Assembly: GCF_039794105.1 (NCBI RefSeq)
Contig: NZ_JBDIWA010000010.1
Coordinates: forward strand, 1-64,000
From: Kuenenia sp039794105
GTDB lineage: Bacteria; Planctomycetota; Brocadiia; Brocadiales; Brocadiaceae
DNA length: 64,000 nucleotides
Direction of reading: 5' to 3'
The notes beneath the pieces were generated by a model. That model was not told where the DNA came from. It was given only the letters and a program-made list of their open reading frames with translations, and did not search any database. Shown piece after piece: positions 53,591 through 62,276 of this stretch (position 1 is the first letter of the stretch; the number at the start of each line of letters is the position of its first letter). The position numbers and the translations under genes were made by a program.

Positions 53591-53665
53591 ATAATCCAGC
53601 TCGCTGCTGCAACCGGCGTCTTTGTGGAGGATGTCGTCTATATTCTTGAAGGTTTGTTCAAACAA
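53573..53665 (-). pseudogene. hsdM fragment (type I methyltransferase N-terminus)
   Basis: About 30 residues from a TTG start at 53665 (GGGAG 8 nt upstream): LFEQTFKNIDDILHKDAGCS, then SELDYVEQTS. This is the highly conserved N-terminus of HsdM, which in intact genes continues with TSW and then LFLKYL. Here the sequence jumps at GTGGAACAGACATC into the RecG-like fragment. That 12-14 nt stretch could be microhomology used for a deletion. Confidence 0.7.
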
Positions 53666-53870
53666 GGCGATTTCTCCCGGGTAAAAATATTTTCTCTTGC
53701 GTCCGGCATTAAACGGCATAATTGTGGTATAGCAGAATTCTAACGACATAGCATGCGACTGGGACTCCCACACGAGCAATCCTGACCACGGGGAATCTTA
53801 GCTGTTTTTCAACATTGAGTCAATAATCAAGTATGGCGTCCCCCGCATTCCGGTACAGCTCCGGGCCGCC

Positions 53871-54737
53871 CTAAAACAAGGTAATAACAACAACTCCGGC
53901 AATCATTACCACCCCTCCGACAAGCCGTTCGGCAATATTTTTTTCTTTAAACAATATTGCCCCATAGAGAATGCCGAAAAGGAGACTCGTCCTTTTCACC
54001 GAGATGAAATAGGGGACTTCTGTTAATGTCACCGCGTAGAAGTGGCTGACCGTTGAAAACACGATCAACAATCCTATTAAAATAAAGAGAGAGAGATGAG
54101 AACTCAACGGCTGTCTTATTTTGCCATTGTTTTTCCACAGAAGAAGAGGAAAAAGAACTAACGAGAGGAATGGAAAATAGGTTGCTGAAAAAAACAACGG
54201 GCTGGAATGCTGGATCGCCATTTTTCCCAAATTGGAGGTAATGCTGTAGATAAAGGCGACAATGATCATGTAAACAGAGCCGCGTTCCCTCAAAATTGCC
54301 TTAAACGGCTGCAATATTCCATGCCGGCTCATTTTTACATTAAGCAAATACGCCCCCAATGTGACAAGCAGTACACCGATAATGCCGTGCTTATGCAGCC
54401 TTTCGCCAAGGATGATATTTGAGGTCACTATTAAAAACCCCGGGCTTAATGCAAGGAAAGGCAATGTCATTGACAACGGTGAAATTTTTATCGCCTTCAT
54501 ATACAATATGAGTGCGGTTGTCTCCAACGGGACAAGGAAGATGAGAATAAGAAAAAAGGTGTGGTCCAGTGTTGGTATTTCTATGAAAGGCAGGAAACAC
54601 AGCAAAAACGGAGAGGCAAATCCAATGCGCACCCATAAAACGATATACTCGTTTTTTTCTTTTAGAACCTTTTTGCTCAGTGCATCAGCGGTTGCCACGC
54701 AAAATGCACAAAAGAGAGAAATGAAAAGCCAATTCAA
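53871..54737 (-). CDS. EamA/DMT-superfamily transporter
   Basis: A 288-residue protein with ten membrane segments in two five-helix halves, the drug/metabolite transporter layout. Each half ends with the usual VLLVTLGAYLLN and VGGVVMIAGVVVITLF. Substrate unknown. The start overlaps the stop of the adenosine-kinase-family gene by 4 nt, so it is translationally coupled to it. Last gene of the M16 operon; the hsd remnants begin about 200 nt upstream on the map. Confidence 0.87.
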   Translation of the reverse strand: MNWLFISLFCAFCVATADALSKKVLKEKNEYIVLWVRIGFASPFLLCFLPFIEIPTLDHTFFLILIFLVPLETTALILYMKAIKISPLSMTLPFLALSPGFLIVTSNIILGERLHKHGIIGVLLVTLGAYLLNVKMSRHGILQPFKAILRERGSVYMIIVAFIYSITSNLGKMAIQHSSPLFFSATYFPFLSLVLFPLLLWKNNGKIRQPLSSHLSLFILIGLLIVFSTVSHFYAVTLTEVPYFISVKRTSLLFGILYGAILFKEKNIAERLVGGVVMIAGVVVITLF

Positions 54738-55222
54738 GGGAGCTTATATCCTATTTTGCGCAGTAGTTGTCTTCTGTCCAGGATATCTTTTTCAGTTTCG
54801 GTTCCCGCCGGACTATATCCATCAACTACGCCGATTATGCCGTTCCCCTGTGCTGTTTTGGCCACAATAACCTGAAGGGGATTGGCGGTAGCGCAAAAAA
54901 CTGTACACACCTCTGGGCATAATTTCAGGGCATTTAATACATTTATGGGATATGCCTCTTTCATTAGGATTACAAAGGTATGGCCTGCGGCGATGTTTTT
55001 CGCATTTCTTGCGGACGTCTCTTTCAAATGGTCATCGTTCCCCTCGATTCTTATAAGCCTGGGGCCGGAAGCTTCGCAAAACGCAATGCCAAATTTTATT
55101 CCCGGCGCTGCATTTATAAGGATTTCGTAAATATCCTCTGCCGTTTTGATGAAATGGGTCTGGCCGATTATTATATTTGCCCCTTCCGGCAGCTCCATTG
55201 TTATTGCCATTGTTTCAACCAT
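54734..55222 (-). CDS. Adenosine-specific kinase family protein (DUF355, PF04008)
   Basis: A 162-residue protein matching the small archaeal and bacterial family first described as adenosine-specific kinase: NIIIGQTHFIKTAEDIYEIL, KFGIAFCEASGPRLIRIEG, HTFVILMKEAYPINVLNALK, VCTVFCATANPLQVIVA and GVVDGYSP. Biochemistry in bacteria is hardly known. It starts 3 nt after the second M16 gene and overlaps the transporter start by 4 nt. Confidence 0.88.
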   Translation of the reverse strand: MVETMAITMELPEGANIIIGQTHFIKTAEDIYEILINAAPGIKFGIAFCEASGPRLIRIEGNDDHLKETSARNAKNIAAGHTFVILMKEAYPINVLNALKLCPEVCTVFCATANPLQVIVAKTAQGNGIIGVVDGYSPAGTETEKDILDRRQLLRKIGYKLP

Positions 55223-55225
55223 GGT

Positions 55226-56749
55226 TTATTCAGCCTTGTTTTTTGCGGGTATTTCCGGAGGTTGTTCCAATAAAACCTCGTTGACCTTGCCGAAAGTGTC
55301 AAGCGGTTTGTCAAATTTATCCTTATTTCCAATAACAAGGATGCTGATTTTATCCGGGTGCAAATATTTTTGCGCCACCCTTTTTATGTCTTCAACAGAC
55401 ACTGCCTGGATATTATTCTCATACGTTTCCAGATAGTCTAACGGCAGACCTTCGTATTCAATATCGACCATTTGCGCAACAATACTCGCGCTTGTAGTAA
55501 AACGGAAAACAAACTGATTTAAGAGGGTCTCTTTGGCATGCGTTAATTCTTCATTGTCTACCGGAGTGGCGCGCATTCTTTCGATTTCCTTCAGCGCAAT
55601 TGAAATAGCGCGATTGGTGGATCCCAGTTTGGTCTGGCACATTACATAAAACATGCCAAGGTCCTGAGATGTTTGAAAACTGCTAAATGCTGAATAGGCA
55701 AGCCCTTCATCGGAACGTATCCTGCTGGTTATTCGGGCATTAAACCCTCCGCCGCCCAGAATAAAATTCATAATCTCAATGGGAAAATAGTCAGGGCTCC
55801 TCCTGTGTATTCCCAGGTGCCCCATGATGACGTTTGCCTGATTGATGTCTTTATATACGTAGTTTACCGATTTGTTTAGTTCGTATTTGACCTTTGGTAT
55901 ATCAGGGACAATATTTTTCCCCTTTTCCCATCCCTTAAAAACCTCATTCAATTTCTTAATCATCGCTTTTCGGTCAAAATCGCCGGAAATACCAATTATT
56001 ATATTGTTCGGACGGAAAAATTTTTTATGAAAGGCAATCATGTCGTTTCTAGTAATTTTTTCTATGGATTCCAGAGTGCCGTCCACCCTTCTGCTGTACG
56101 GATGATTGCTTTCATATAGCATCTTGCGAAATTCTCTCCCTGCGATTTGCAGTGGCCGGTCGTTTTCCCTTCGGATGGATTCAATGGCTTCATCCTTTTT
56201 CATCCTTATTTTGTCTTCGGGAAATGCGGGATTTCTCAGCACGTCGGCAAAAATCCTCAACCCTTTGTCTATGTCTTTTTTAAGCACGGAAAGGCTTGCA
56301 CCGCCTGACTCTCTGCCTATGAAAGTCTCCACAGAGGCTGCTATGAATTCCAGTTCCTCATTCATTTTGTCAGGCGGCATGGACACCGTGCCACCGCTCC
56401 GCATAACATCTCCCGTCAAACTTGCCAGCCCGGCCTTTTCCGCTGGTTCATAAATAGCCCCCGTTCTGATTCGCGCCGTTACATTTATAATCGGTAAATC
56501 ATGATTTTCCAGCAAGTAAAGAATTACGCCGTTATCCAACATCAACCTCTCCGCCTTTGGAGGATTAAAGCCGAGAGGTGCAAATTTAAATTTTGATAAT
56601 ATCCTTGCTCCTTCGGATTTAGGCTCGCCGGAGGAGGGGAGTACCTCTTTTTTGTGCTCCGCACGGAGCATCCGGAAATTGTTTGTGGAAAAAACACCTA
56701 CGAAACAGACTACACATATAATAAGATGCTGATATCTTTTTATGCTCAC
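55226..56749 (-). CDS. M16 peptidase family protein lacking the HxxEH site
   Basis: 507 residues, signal segment about 8-22. Overall M16 fold, with LMLDNGVILYLLENHDLPI, FRPNNIIIGISGDFD, GHLGIHRRSPDYFPIEIMN and LGGGGFNARI. The position of HxxEH reads SLTGDVMRSGG, so the zinc ligands are absent. It keeps the substrate-binding half. Probably the non-catalytic partner of the peptidase encoded immediately upstream; the two genes overlap by 4 nt. Confidence 0.88.
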   Translation of the reverse strand: MSIKRYQHLIICVVCFVGVFSTNNFRMLRAEHKKEVLPSSGEPKSEGARILSKFKFAPLGFNPPKAERLMLDNGVILYLLENHDLPIINVTARIRTGAIYEPAEKAGLASLTGDVMRSGGTVSMPPDKMNEELEFIAASVETFIGRESGGASLSVLKKDIDKGLRIFADVLRNPAFPEDKIRMKKDEAIESIRRENDRPLQIAGREFRKMLYESNHPYSRRVDGTLESIEKITRNDMIAFHKKFFRPNNIIIGISGDFDRKAMIKKLNEVFKGWEKGKNIVPDIPKVKYELNKSVNYVYKDINQANVIMGHLGIHRRSPDYFPIEIMNFILGGGGFNARITSRIRSDEGLAYSAFSSFQTSQDLGMFYVMCQTKLGSTNRAISIALKEIERMRATPVDNEELTHAKETLLNQFVFRFTTSASIVAQMVDIEYEGLPLDYLETYENNIQAVSVEDIKRVAQKYLHPDKISILVIGNKDKFDKPLDTFGKVNEVLLEQPPEIPAKNKAE

Positions 56750-58251
56750 TTTGCACTCTCCCCATTTTCTTTCTTAACCAACATAGCGACGGTACGGTTT
56801 TTCTTTATCAGATATTTCTTTGCAACCCTTGTGACATCCTCAGCAGTGACTTCACTTACTTTTTCCAGAAAGGTGTTAATATACCTCCAGTCGGAAATAA
56901 TCTCATAATGCCCTATCTCGCTGGCAAGGCCGGAGGCGCTTTCCAGCCTTCGTATGAAGCTTGCCTCCAGTTGTTTTTTGATCTTTTGCAACTCCCATTC
57001 AGACGGAGGCTTGGTTTTGAGCAATTCTATTTCCTCATAAAACGCCGCCTCTACCTCTTCAACGGTATGAGGGGCTCTGGGGGCGGCATAAAAGGTAAAG
57101 GTTTCCGGAAATCTTCCGACGCCAATGCCTGCATTTGCCATTACAGCAATGCGCTTTCCTTCGATCATAGATTTATACAAACGTGATGTTCTTCCGTCAG
57201 AAAGAAGGGAACTCAATACATCCAATGCATAGATGTCAGGGTGGTCTATTCCCGAAATGTGATATGAAATAGCCATATACGGGTTGGAATCAAACTCCAC
57301 CTCTATCCGCCGCTCTCCCTTTTGCTCAGGCTCCGCGGTCTTAACTTTTGGAGGGTCAGGCTGGCGGGGAATATCGCCAAAGTATTTTTCAATCAGTTTT
57401 ATTGCATCATCCTGCTTAAAGTTGCCCACCATCACAATCACTGCATTATTCGGGGTATAATACTGTTCAAAATATCCGGCGGTTTCCGCCTTTGTCATAT
57501 TTTGAATATCAGAACTCCATCCTATCGTGGGCCAACGATAGGGATGTGCAATGAATGTTACCGCATTAAGCTGTTCTATTAATGCGCCAAACGGGCTTGT
57601 TTCCGTCCTTGTCCGCCGCTCTTCCATTACAACGTCACGTTCGGAATAGAATTCCCTTAATACGCGGTTTTTCATCCGGTCTGATTCGATAAAGGCCCAC
57701 AACTCCAGTTTATTTGCGGGGATGTTACAGATATAGAACGTGCCGTCAGAAGATGTTGCGGCATTTAATCCAACCGCGCCATGTCGCAGGTAGAGGGAAA
57801 ATATTTCATCCTTTACCGTCAAATCCCGCAGTTTTTCCCTTGTCGTTTCCAATTCTTTTTCTAATGCTGCAATCTTTTCATTGTCCCTGGTTTCTTTTCC
57901 GGTTTCCCATGCAATTTCTGCTACCAGTGTGTCTTCTTTTTCAAGCAGCGGTTTTTCGGCGGCATAATCTTTCGTTCCAAATATTTTCGTTCCCTTAAAC
58001 ATCATGTGTTCAAAGAGATGAGAAACGCCGGTAATACCAGGCCTTTCATCCACAGAACCTACCCGGAAATTAATCCGAAGGCAGACAATAGGCGCCTCGT
58101 GTTTCTCCAGCATAAGCAGCTTCAGGCCGTTCCCGAGAACGTGTTCCTTTACGTCTAATTTGAGCGGATTGGCATGCGCCTTCAGTGAAACAAGAAAGAT
58201 AACCAAAAAATTCACGATTGCAAAAGATATGAGACGTTTCGTTTGTGCCAT
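56746..58251 (-). CDS. Zinc-dependent M16 peptidase, catalytic subunit
   Basis: 501 residues with signal peptide about 1-27 (ending KAHA). Zinc motif HLFEH at 78-82, with an insert of about 70 residues before GLNAATSSDGTFY, then the Glu-rich ERDVVMEERRTRTE region. The second domain has LIEKYFGDIPRQPDPP. The periplasmic processing-peptidase fold is typically a heterodimer of active and inactive chains, and the next gene is the inactive one. First gene of the operon. Confidence 0.92.
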   Translation of the reverse strand: MAQTKRLISFAIVNFLVIFLVSLKAHANPLKLDVKEHVLGNGLKLLMLEKHEAPIVCLRINFRVGSVDERPGITGVSHLFEHMMFKGTKIFGTKDYAAEKPLLEKEDTLVAEIAWETGKETRDNEKIAALEKELETTREKLRDLTVKDEIFSLYLRHGAVGLNAATSSDGTFYICNIPANKLELWAFIESDRMKNRVLREFYSERDVVMEERRTRTETSPFGALIEQLNAVTFIAHPYRWPTIGWSSDIQNMTKAETAGYFEQYYTPNNAVIVMVGNFKQDDAIKLIEKYFGDIPRQPDPPKVKTAEPEQKGERRIEVEFDSNPYMAISYHISGIDHPDIYALDVLSSLLSDGRTSRLYKSMIEGKRIAVMANAGIGVGRFPETFTFYAAPRAPHTVEEVEAAFYEEIELLKTKPPSEWELQKIKKQLEASFIRRLESASGLASEIGHYEIISDWRYINTFLEKVSEVTAEDVTRVAKKYLIKKNRTVAMLVKKENGESAK

Positions 58252-59058
58252 TTTATACGTACTCCCGGTTATTCATCTGATAAAAATATAGAGAATTGTT
58301 TTTAAAATATTTGATTATAAAAAATATAGCGTCCGAGCCAAAAATCTCTTTACCGAAAACATGAACACTGTCTGTCAATATCAAATTAAGAAGAAAACCA
58401 CCTTTTTCATTCTAAAAGGAAAGACGGCTTTTTTGCAATGTAAATTTTAAAACACACCTTTTCTATAAAAATTGGCATAGCCAGAACCAAACAAGCAGGA
58501 AATATAAAAGGAGGAACCACAGATTGCTCAGATTAAAAAATTAAATATTCGTATTTCACCATCCTACTTTCCTACTTTTTCAAAAAACGAAGGTGTTAAT
58601 AATTTTACCGAAAATGAGTCTTGAATAAAGGATGTATTCTGTGTTAGCATAGCCCGCTGTCTTGTATTCTTTTTTAGCGTAAGGATTGCGGGAACTTTTC
58701 AAATTTACAGCATGTTAATACGAACGAGTAAAATATTTCCCCCTCCTTCCCTTATTTCTTTTCAATATAAATCAGGCTTTAGGCGGCTTTCTGAAAAATA
58801 GATTTATTTGACTATAGAAGAATAAGGGCTTCTGCTGGCGCTTTTGCCACATTTTGCATCCTTGCTGACATAGAAGGCAAAGCCGCAAACCCGAAAGAGT
58901 TGAACCGTGAAGAACATGAAGGCCGCGAAAAAAACCAGCAAAAAATAAGTTTTTACCGTGTAATACTATAGCAGCGGCGATTCATGAATTGCCGCTACAT
59001 TACAGGCTTTAATTTTTTTAACATTACATTATCCATTGGGACTTTAGGAGTTTATATC
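58252..59058. other. 807-bp intergenic region between divergent genes
   Basis: Holds a second-family end TGGCATAGCCAGAACCAAAC (58472-58494) and a MITE right end (58570-58599, CTTTTTCAAAAAACGAAGG then TGTT). The stretch 58600-58980 has no gene or structure I can name; a minus-to-plus frame with an NREEHEGREK-like tail is boilerplate and not supported. Promoters of the M16 operon and the TlpA-like gene must lie here. Confidence 0.55.
58570..58599. repeat. MITE-like right end, fragment H
   Basis: TACTTTTTCAAAAAACGAAG and GTGTTAAT, the right terminus of the family only. No left end or core nearby. Confidence 0.5.
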
Positions 59059-60003
59059 ATGAAAAGTAAATACCTTTTTGTTGTAACAATTATTTCGGCG
59101 CTGTTTTTTTCTTTTGTGTGCCAGGTATCTTTTGCAAAGGAGCTTGCACATAATCAGGAAGCTGCAAAACAACTTGAATTGCTAAGAAAAAACCTGAGCG
59201 GGTTAACGGAAATGAAATTAAAAGATGCTGAAAATTTCTACAAAGATTTCCTTAAGGATTTAAAAAAACTGGAAAAAAAATACGAGGGAACCTGGGAGGG
59301 TCTGGAAGCAACCTTTTTTATAGGCAATGTGTACAACATGACGAGGAATTTTGATGAAGCGGTAAAATGCTTTGATGTTGTATTGAATCAGGAAGGGGTC
59401 GACAAAAATTTTCAGGCGCGAACGCTTTATTTTAAAATACAGGCCCTTCTGGGCAAGGGTGACGTTGTAAATGCAAAAAAAACTATTGAGGCATTAAAAG
59501 AAATAGAACCAAGGGCTGCCGCCAGTTTTAAAGGAGACTTAAGCAATACTACGCAAATGGGCGTGGAAGCCCCAACGTTCAACGTAAAGGATGTAAATGG
59601 AAAGACTGTTAACCTGGCGGACTACAAGGGTGAGGTTGTCCTCTTGTTTTTCTGGGCGACATGGGCAGAACCATGCATCCAGGAATTTCCGAAGATCATG
59701 AGAATGTACACCAATTTGGGAAGTCAGGGGGTGAAATTCATAGGAATAAGCCTGGATAATGATCTTGAAAACCTTATAAGTTTTATGCAACATGAACGGT
59801 TTGATTGGCCGCAGATATTTGACGGAGAACAATTTAAAGGCGAGCTGGCCCAACTTTATAATGTGCAGAATTTACCCTTGATATATGTATTAGACAGGAA
59901 GAGCAAGGTACGCTATATTGGAAATGAAATTCGTGGAATAACGATGACTGTTGCATCAATTCTTTCCGAAACCGAATCTGAGGATATACCTTCATTCAGG
60001 TAG
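59059..60003 (+). CDS. TPR and thioredoxin-fold (TlpA/ResA-like) protein with an AxxC active site
   Basis: About 314 residues from the ATG at 59059 (AGGAG 9 nt upstream). Signal peptide about 1-26 ending VSFA. An alpha-helical TPR-like region (about 35-155) precedes a TlpA/ResA/AhpC-TSA fold (about 168-305: APTFNVKDVNGKTVNLADY, LFFWATWAEPCIQEF). The site normally WCxPC reads WAEPC: Ala203 replaces the nucleophilic first Cys, Cys206 remains. A disulfide reductase cycle is therefore unlikely; a single-Cys or scaffold role is possible. A strong terminator follows. Confidence 0.88.
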   Translation: MKSKYLFVVTIISALFFSFVCQVSFAKELAHNQEAAKQLELLRKNLSGLTEMKLKDAENFYKDFLKDLKKLEKKYEGTWEGLEATFFIGNVYNMTRNFDEAVKCFDVVLNQEGVDKNFQARTLYFKIQALLGKGDVVNAKKTIEALKEIEPRAAASFKGDLSNTTQMGVEAPTFNVKDVNGKTVNLADYKGEVVLLFFWATWAEPCIQEFPKIMRMYTNLGSQGVKFIGISLDNDLENLISFMQHERFDWPQIFDGEQFKGELAQLYNVQNLPLIYVLDRKSKVRYIGNEIRGITMTVASILSETESEDIPSFR

Positions 60004-60042
60004 GAGCGATAAGAGATTTTACTCTGTGGAAGGAAGCATACC

Positions 60043-60087
60043 GGGGTGCATCCCGCTTTTATAAAAGAGCGGGATGCACCCCTTTTT
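60043..60087 (+). terminator. Intrinsic terminator after the TlpA-like gene
   Basis: Stem GGGGTGCATCCCGC (60043-60056) pairs with GCGGGATGCACCCC (60069-60082), 14 bp perfect, then TTTTT. About 40 nt after the stop. Confidence 0.9.
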
Positions 60088-60090
60088 AGT

Positions 60091-60167
60091 TGCAGCAAAT
60101 GCTTCGCCCCTACACTATGAGGCAAGCATCGCTATTATTGGAATTTTCCAAAAAACGAAGGTGTTCT
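60091..60167. repeat. MITE-like dispersed repeat, copy I (right half)
   Basis: GCAAATGCTTCGCCCCTACA, ACTATGAGGCAAGCATCGC, TATTATTGGAATTTTCC and AAAAAACGAAGGTGTT. Lies between two convergent genes. Confidence 0.7.
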
Positions 60168-60172
60168 GAAGA

Positions 60173-60622
60173 TTATGGAAAACCCTCTATGCCAAGTTGC
60201 TTGCTGAATTGTATTACCAGAAGTAAAACGCCAAATACAATAATCGCAATTATTAATACCCAGTCTTTTTCCTTCTTTTTTATCTCGCCGGATTTTCCAG
60301 GGAAGACGACGGCAGATGCTTCTTTTATCGATTTCTTCACTTCAACTGCTGGCGGTGTATAAACCGTCTGAAGCGGTGTTTGCCCCGATTGTTGTTGAGA
60401 CATTAGCCGTTCTTCTTCCTTACCAGCAATGTGTTGCAGAGGAGTTTTTTTGCCCTTCTGAGGCCTTGTTTTTTTATGGAGGTTTTCAGAAGAGGGAGTA
60501 TATCCGGTTTTGGGCGCTCTTTCACCGACCTCTTCGTGAGAAGAAGTCAAAAATTCGCCGCAAAAACGGCACTTAATTGCTTCGTCCTTAATTTCTTCTG
60601 CACAAAAAGGGCATTGTTTCAT
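60173..60622 (-). CDS. Zinc-ribbon protein with C-terminal membrane anchor
   Basis: 149 residues. An N-terminal zinc ribbon has CPFC and CRFC pairs (MKQCPFCAEEIKDEAIKCRF), followed by a low-complexity Lys/Pro/Gln linker and one C-terminal membrane segment (WVLIIAIIVFGVLLLVIQF, about 117-137). Such tail-anchored ribbons often bring partners to the membrane; function unknown. AAGGA lies 8 nt before the ATG. Confidence 0.78.
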   Translation of the reverse strand: MKQCPFCAEEIKDEAIKCRFCGEFLTSSHEEVGERAPKTGYTPSSENLHKKTRPQKGKKTPLQHIAGKEEERLMSQQQSGQTPLQTVYTPPAVEVKKSIKEASAVVFPGKSGEIKKKEKDWVLIIAIIVFGVLLLVIQFSKQLGIEGFP

Positions 60623-60642
60623 AGTTTATATCCTTATTATAG

Positions 60643-61707
60643 TCAAGCGTTTCCCTTGTCGCTACTTCTCGGTTTAGAAAAATAAATGCATAGCGCCGCG
60701 GCAACACATAACCAAATTTGAATTACCACTACATAATATACTGCGCCCTTTACCAGTCTTGCAAAATAAGATTTTTCCGTTGCTCCGTCACTTCTACGGA
60801 AAGGGTTTTTAATCAAAAATGAAGCGGTGGACTTTAATTTTCTAATGAAACCCTTCAGGGTAGGATCGTCGCCTTTGTAAGATTTTTTATATTTGGCGGT
60901 ATAATCCGTATCGAGATGGGGTTTATATTTCTGTTCAACCAGCGGACTTTGTGGTCTTAAAGGCCTTGTTTCCGGTACAACCGGCGGTGGTTCTGGCGGC
61001 ATAACAACAACAGGCTGTGGTGGCGCCTCTTTTTGAGGTTTCACAGGCACTACAGCCACGGGTTCCGGTTGTTTTTTCGGCTCCGTTTTTGCGGCTTCAG
61101 CCACAGGTTCTTTTTCTGCCGGCTTGGATTCCGTCACACGTGATTCCGGTGATTTAGTTGTCTCTGAAGGGGTTGTTTTTTCCGGCGCTGGCCTTGCCGC
61201 TTGTTTTGTTTCTGCCGGTTCTGACGGTTTCTCTTCCTGTTCTTTCACAGGTTCCTTTTGAGCGGGGGGTGCTGGTCTTACCACCTGCGGTGAACCACCC
61301 GACATTGACTGCATACGCTCTTCTATCAGTTTGCGGTATTTGAGGAGTTCCTGTTCGGCTTTTTCACTCATGCCCAGTTTTTTATATGCCAGCCAGAGCC
61401 GTTGATATGCCTCCACATAATTAGGTTTGATTTCCGTCACCTTCGTAAATGCTTCAACGGCTTTTTGGAATTTTTCCTGGCGGAAGTATATGCTTCCCCT
61501 TCCAAAATGGGCCTCGGGGTGATTGGGATTCAAAGTTGTTACCTTTTCCAGCAACACCAGAGACTCATCCAGTTTCCCCAGCTTGTACAGATTGTACGCA
61601 TCCAGGTAAAATTTGTTTGCTTCGCTATTTGCGTCGGCAAATACAGAAGGCATAGTAAAAATGCCAACCAATATGAATATGGGAAATAGTCTTAAATAGT
61701 TCTTCAT
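60643..61707 (-). CDS. TPR protein with Pro-rich linker and C-terminal membrane segment
   Basis: About 354 residues from the ATG at 61707 (36 nt inside a longer open frame). Signal segment about 5-22 ending VFADA. Three TPR units (about 27-130) with NPNHPEAHFGRGSIYFR and KPNYVEAYQRLWLAYKKLG. A long Pro/Lys/Glu-rich spacer (about 145-265) leads to a C-terminal hydrophobic segment (about 320-345). It may span the periplasm. Clustered with another TPR protein and aspS. Confidence 0.8.
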   Translation of the reverse strand: MKNYLRLFPIFILVGIFTMPSVFADANSEANKFYLDAYNLYKLGKLDESLVLLEKVTTLNPNHPEAHFGRGSIYFRQEKFQKAVEAFTKVTEIKPNYVEAYQRLWLAYKKLGMSEKAEQELLKYRKLIEERMQSMSGGSPQVVRPAPPAQKEPVKEQEEKPSEPAETKQAARPAPEKTTPSETTKSPESRVTESKPAEKEPVAEAAKTEPKKQPEPVAVVPVKPQKEAPPQPVVVMPPEPPPVVPETRPLRPQSPLVEQKYKPHLDTDYTAKYKKSYKGDDPTLKGFIRKLKSTASFLIKNPFRRSDGATEKSYFARLVKGAVYYVVVIQIWLCVAAALCIYFSKPRSSDKGNA

Positions 61708-61751
61708 AAAAAAAATGTTAACACTTTTACAAAAACTATACAAATTAAATT

Positions 61752-62156
61752 TTATTCGCTTCCTTTCAATTTTTCATAAGAACCTAAAGCCTTTTGTGCT
61801 TCTTCCTCCATGCCCTTTTTCTTGTAGACCTTATACATTTCCTGATAAATAGTTATAAGGTCGGGTTTCATCGTTAGCGCAATTTTCAATTCCTGCAGAG
61901 ATTCATCGGGCAGGTCTTTTTTGTTGTATATCATGCCCAACGCGGCATGCGCCTCTGCAATGTTTGGATTATTACGCAATGTCTCTTTCAATAAATGAAT
62001 AGCGTCATCGTATTTCCCCTGCTGCACATATTCTCCAGCCATTTGCAGGTACGATAATGAATGGTGTTGGCGCTTCAAATATATATAAAAGCCAACAGAA
62101 GTTAGCAGCACGACAAATGCCGCGCATAGAATCATAATGAGCATTTTTTGTTTCAT
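61752..62156 (-). CDS. Small TPR protein with N-terminal membrane anchor
   Basis: 134 residues. Membrane segment about 5-25, then three TPR-like repeats: SYLQMAGEYVQQGKYDDAIH, NIAEAHAALGMIYNKKDLPD and LITIYQEMYKVYKKKGMEEE. Probably faces the periplasm. Shares the TPR style of the downstream gene, suggesting duplication or a shared complex. Confidence 0.78.
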   Translation of the reverse strand: MKQKMLIMILCAAFVVLLTSVGFYIYLKRQHHSLSYLQMAGEYVQQGKYDDAIHLLKETLRNNPNIAEAHAALGMIYNKKDLPDESLQELKIALTMKPDLITIYQEMYKVYKKKGMEEEAQKALGSYEKLKGSE

Positions 62157-62276
62157 AAATATTATTCGGTGTATCCTTCCTTTTTCCTAATGTCCTTTCT
62201 GAAAACGAGCATATTCTCCCTTTAGTGAAAATATCATCCTTTCTATAAAGGTTCATTTCAATGCCCGGCAAAATAT

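Noticed and set aside
58780..58980. Riboswitch-like motif (GGCAAAGCC, then GAAAGAG) before the TlpA-like gene
   Set aside because: Similar words occur in GEMM riboswitches but the order, spacing and second stem do not match.
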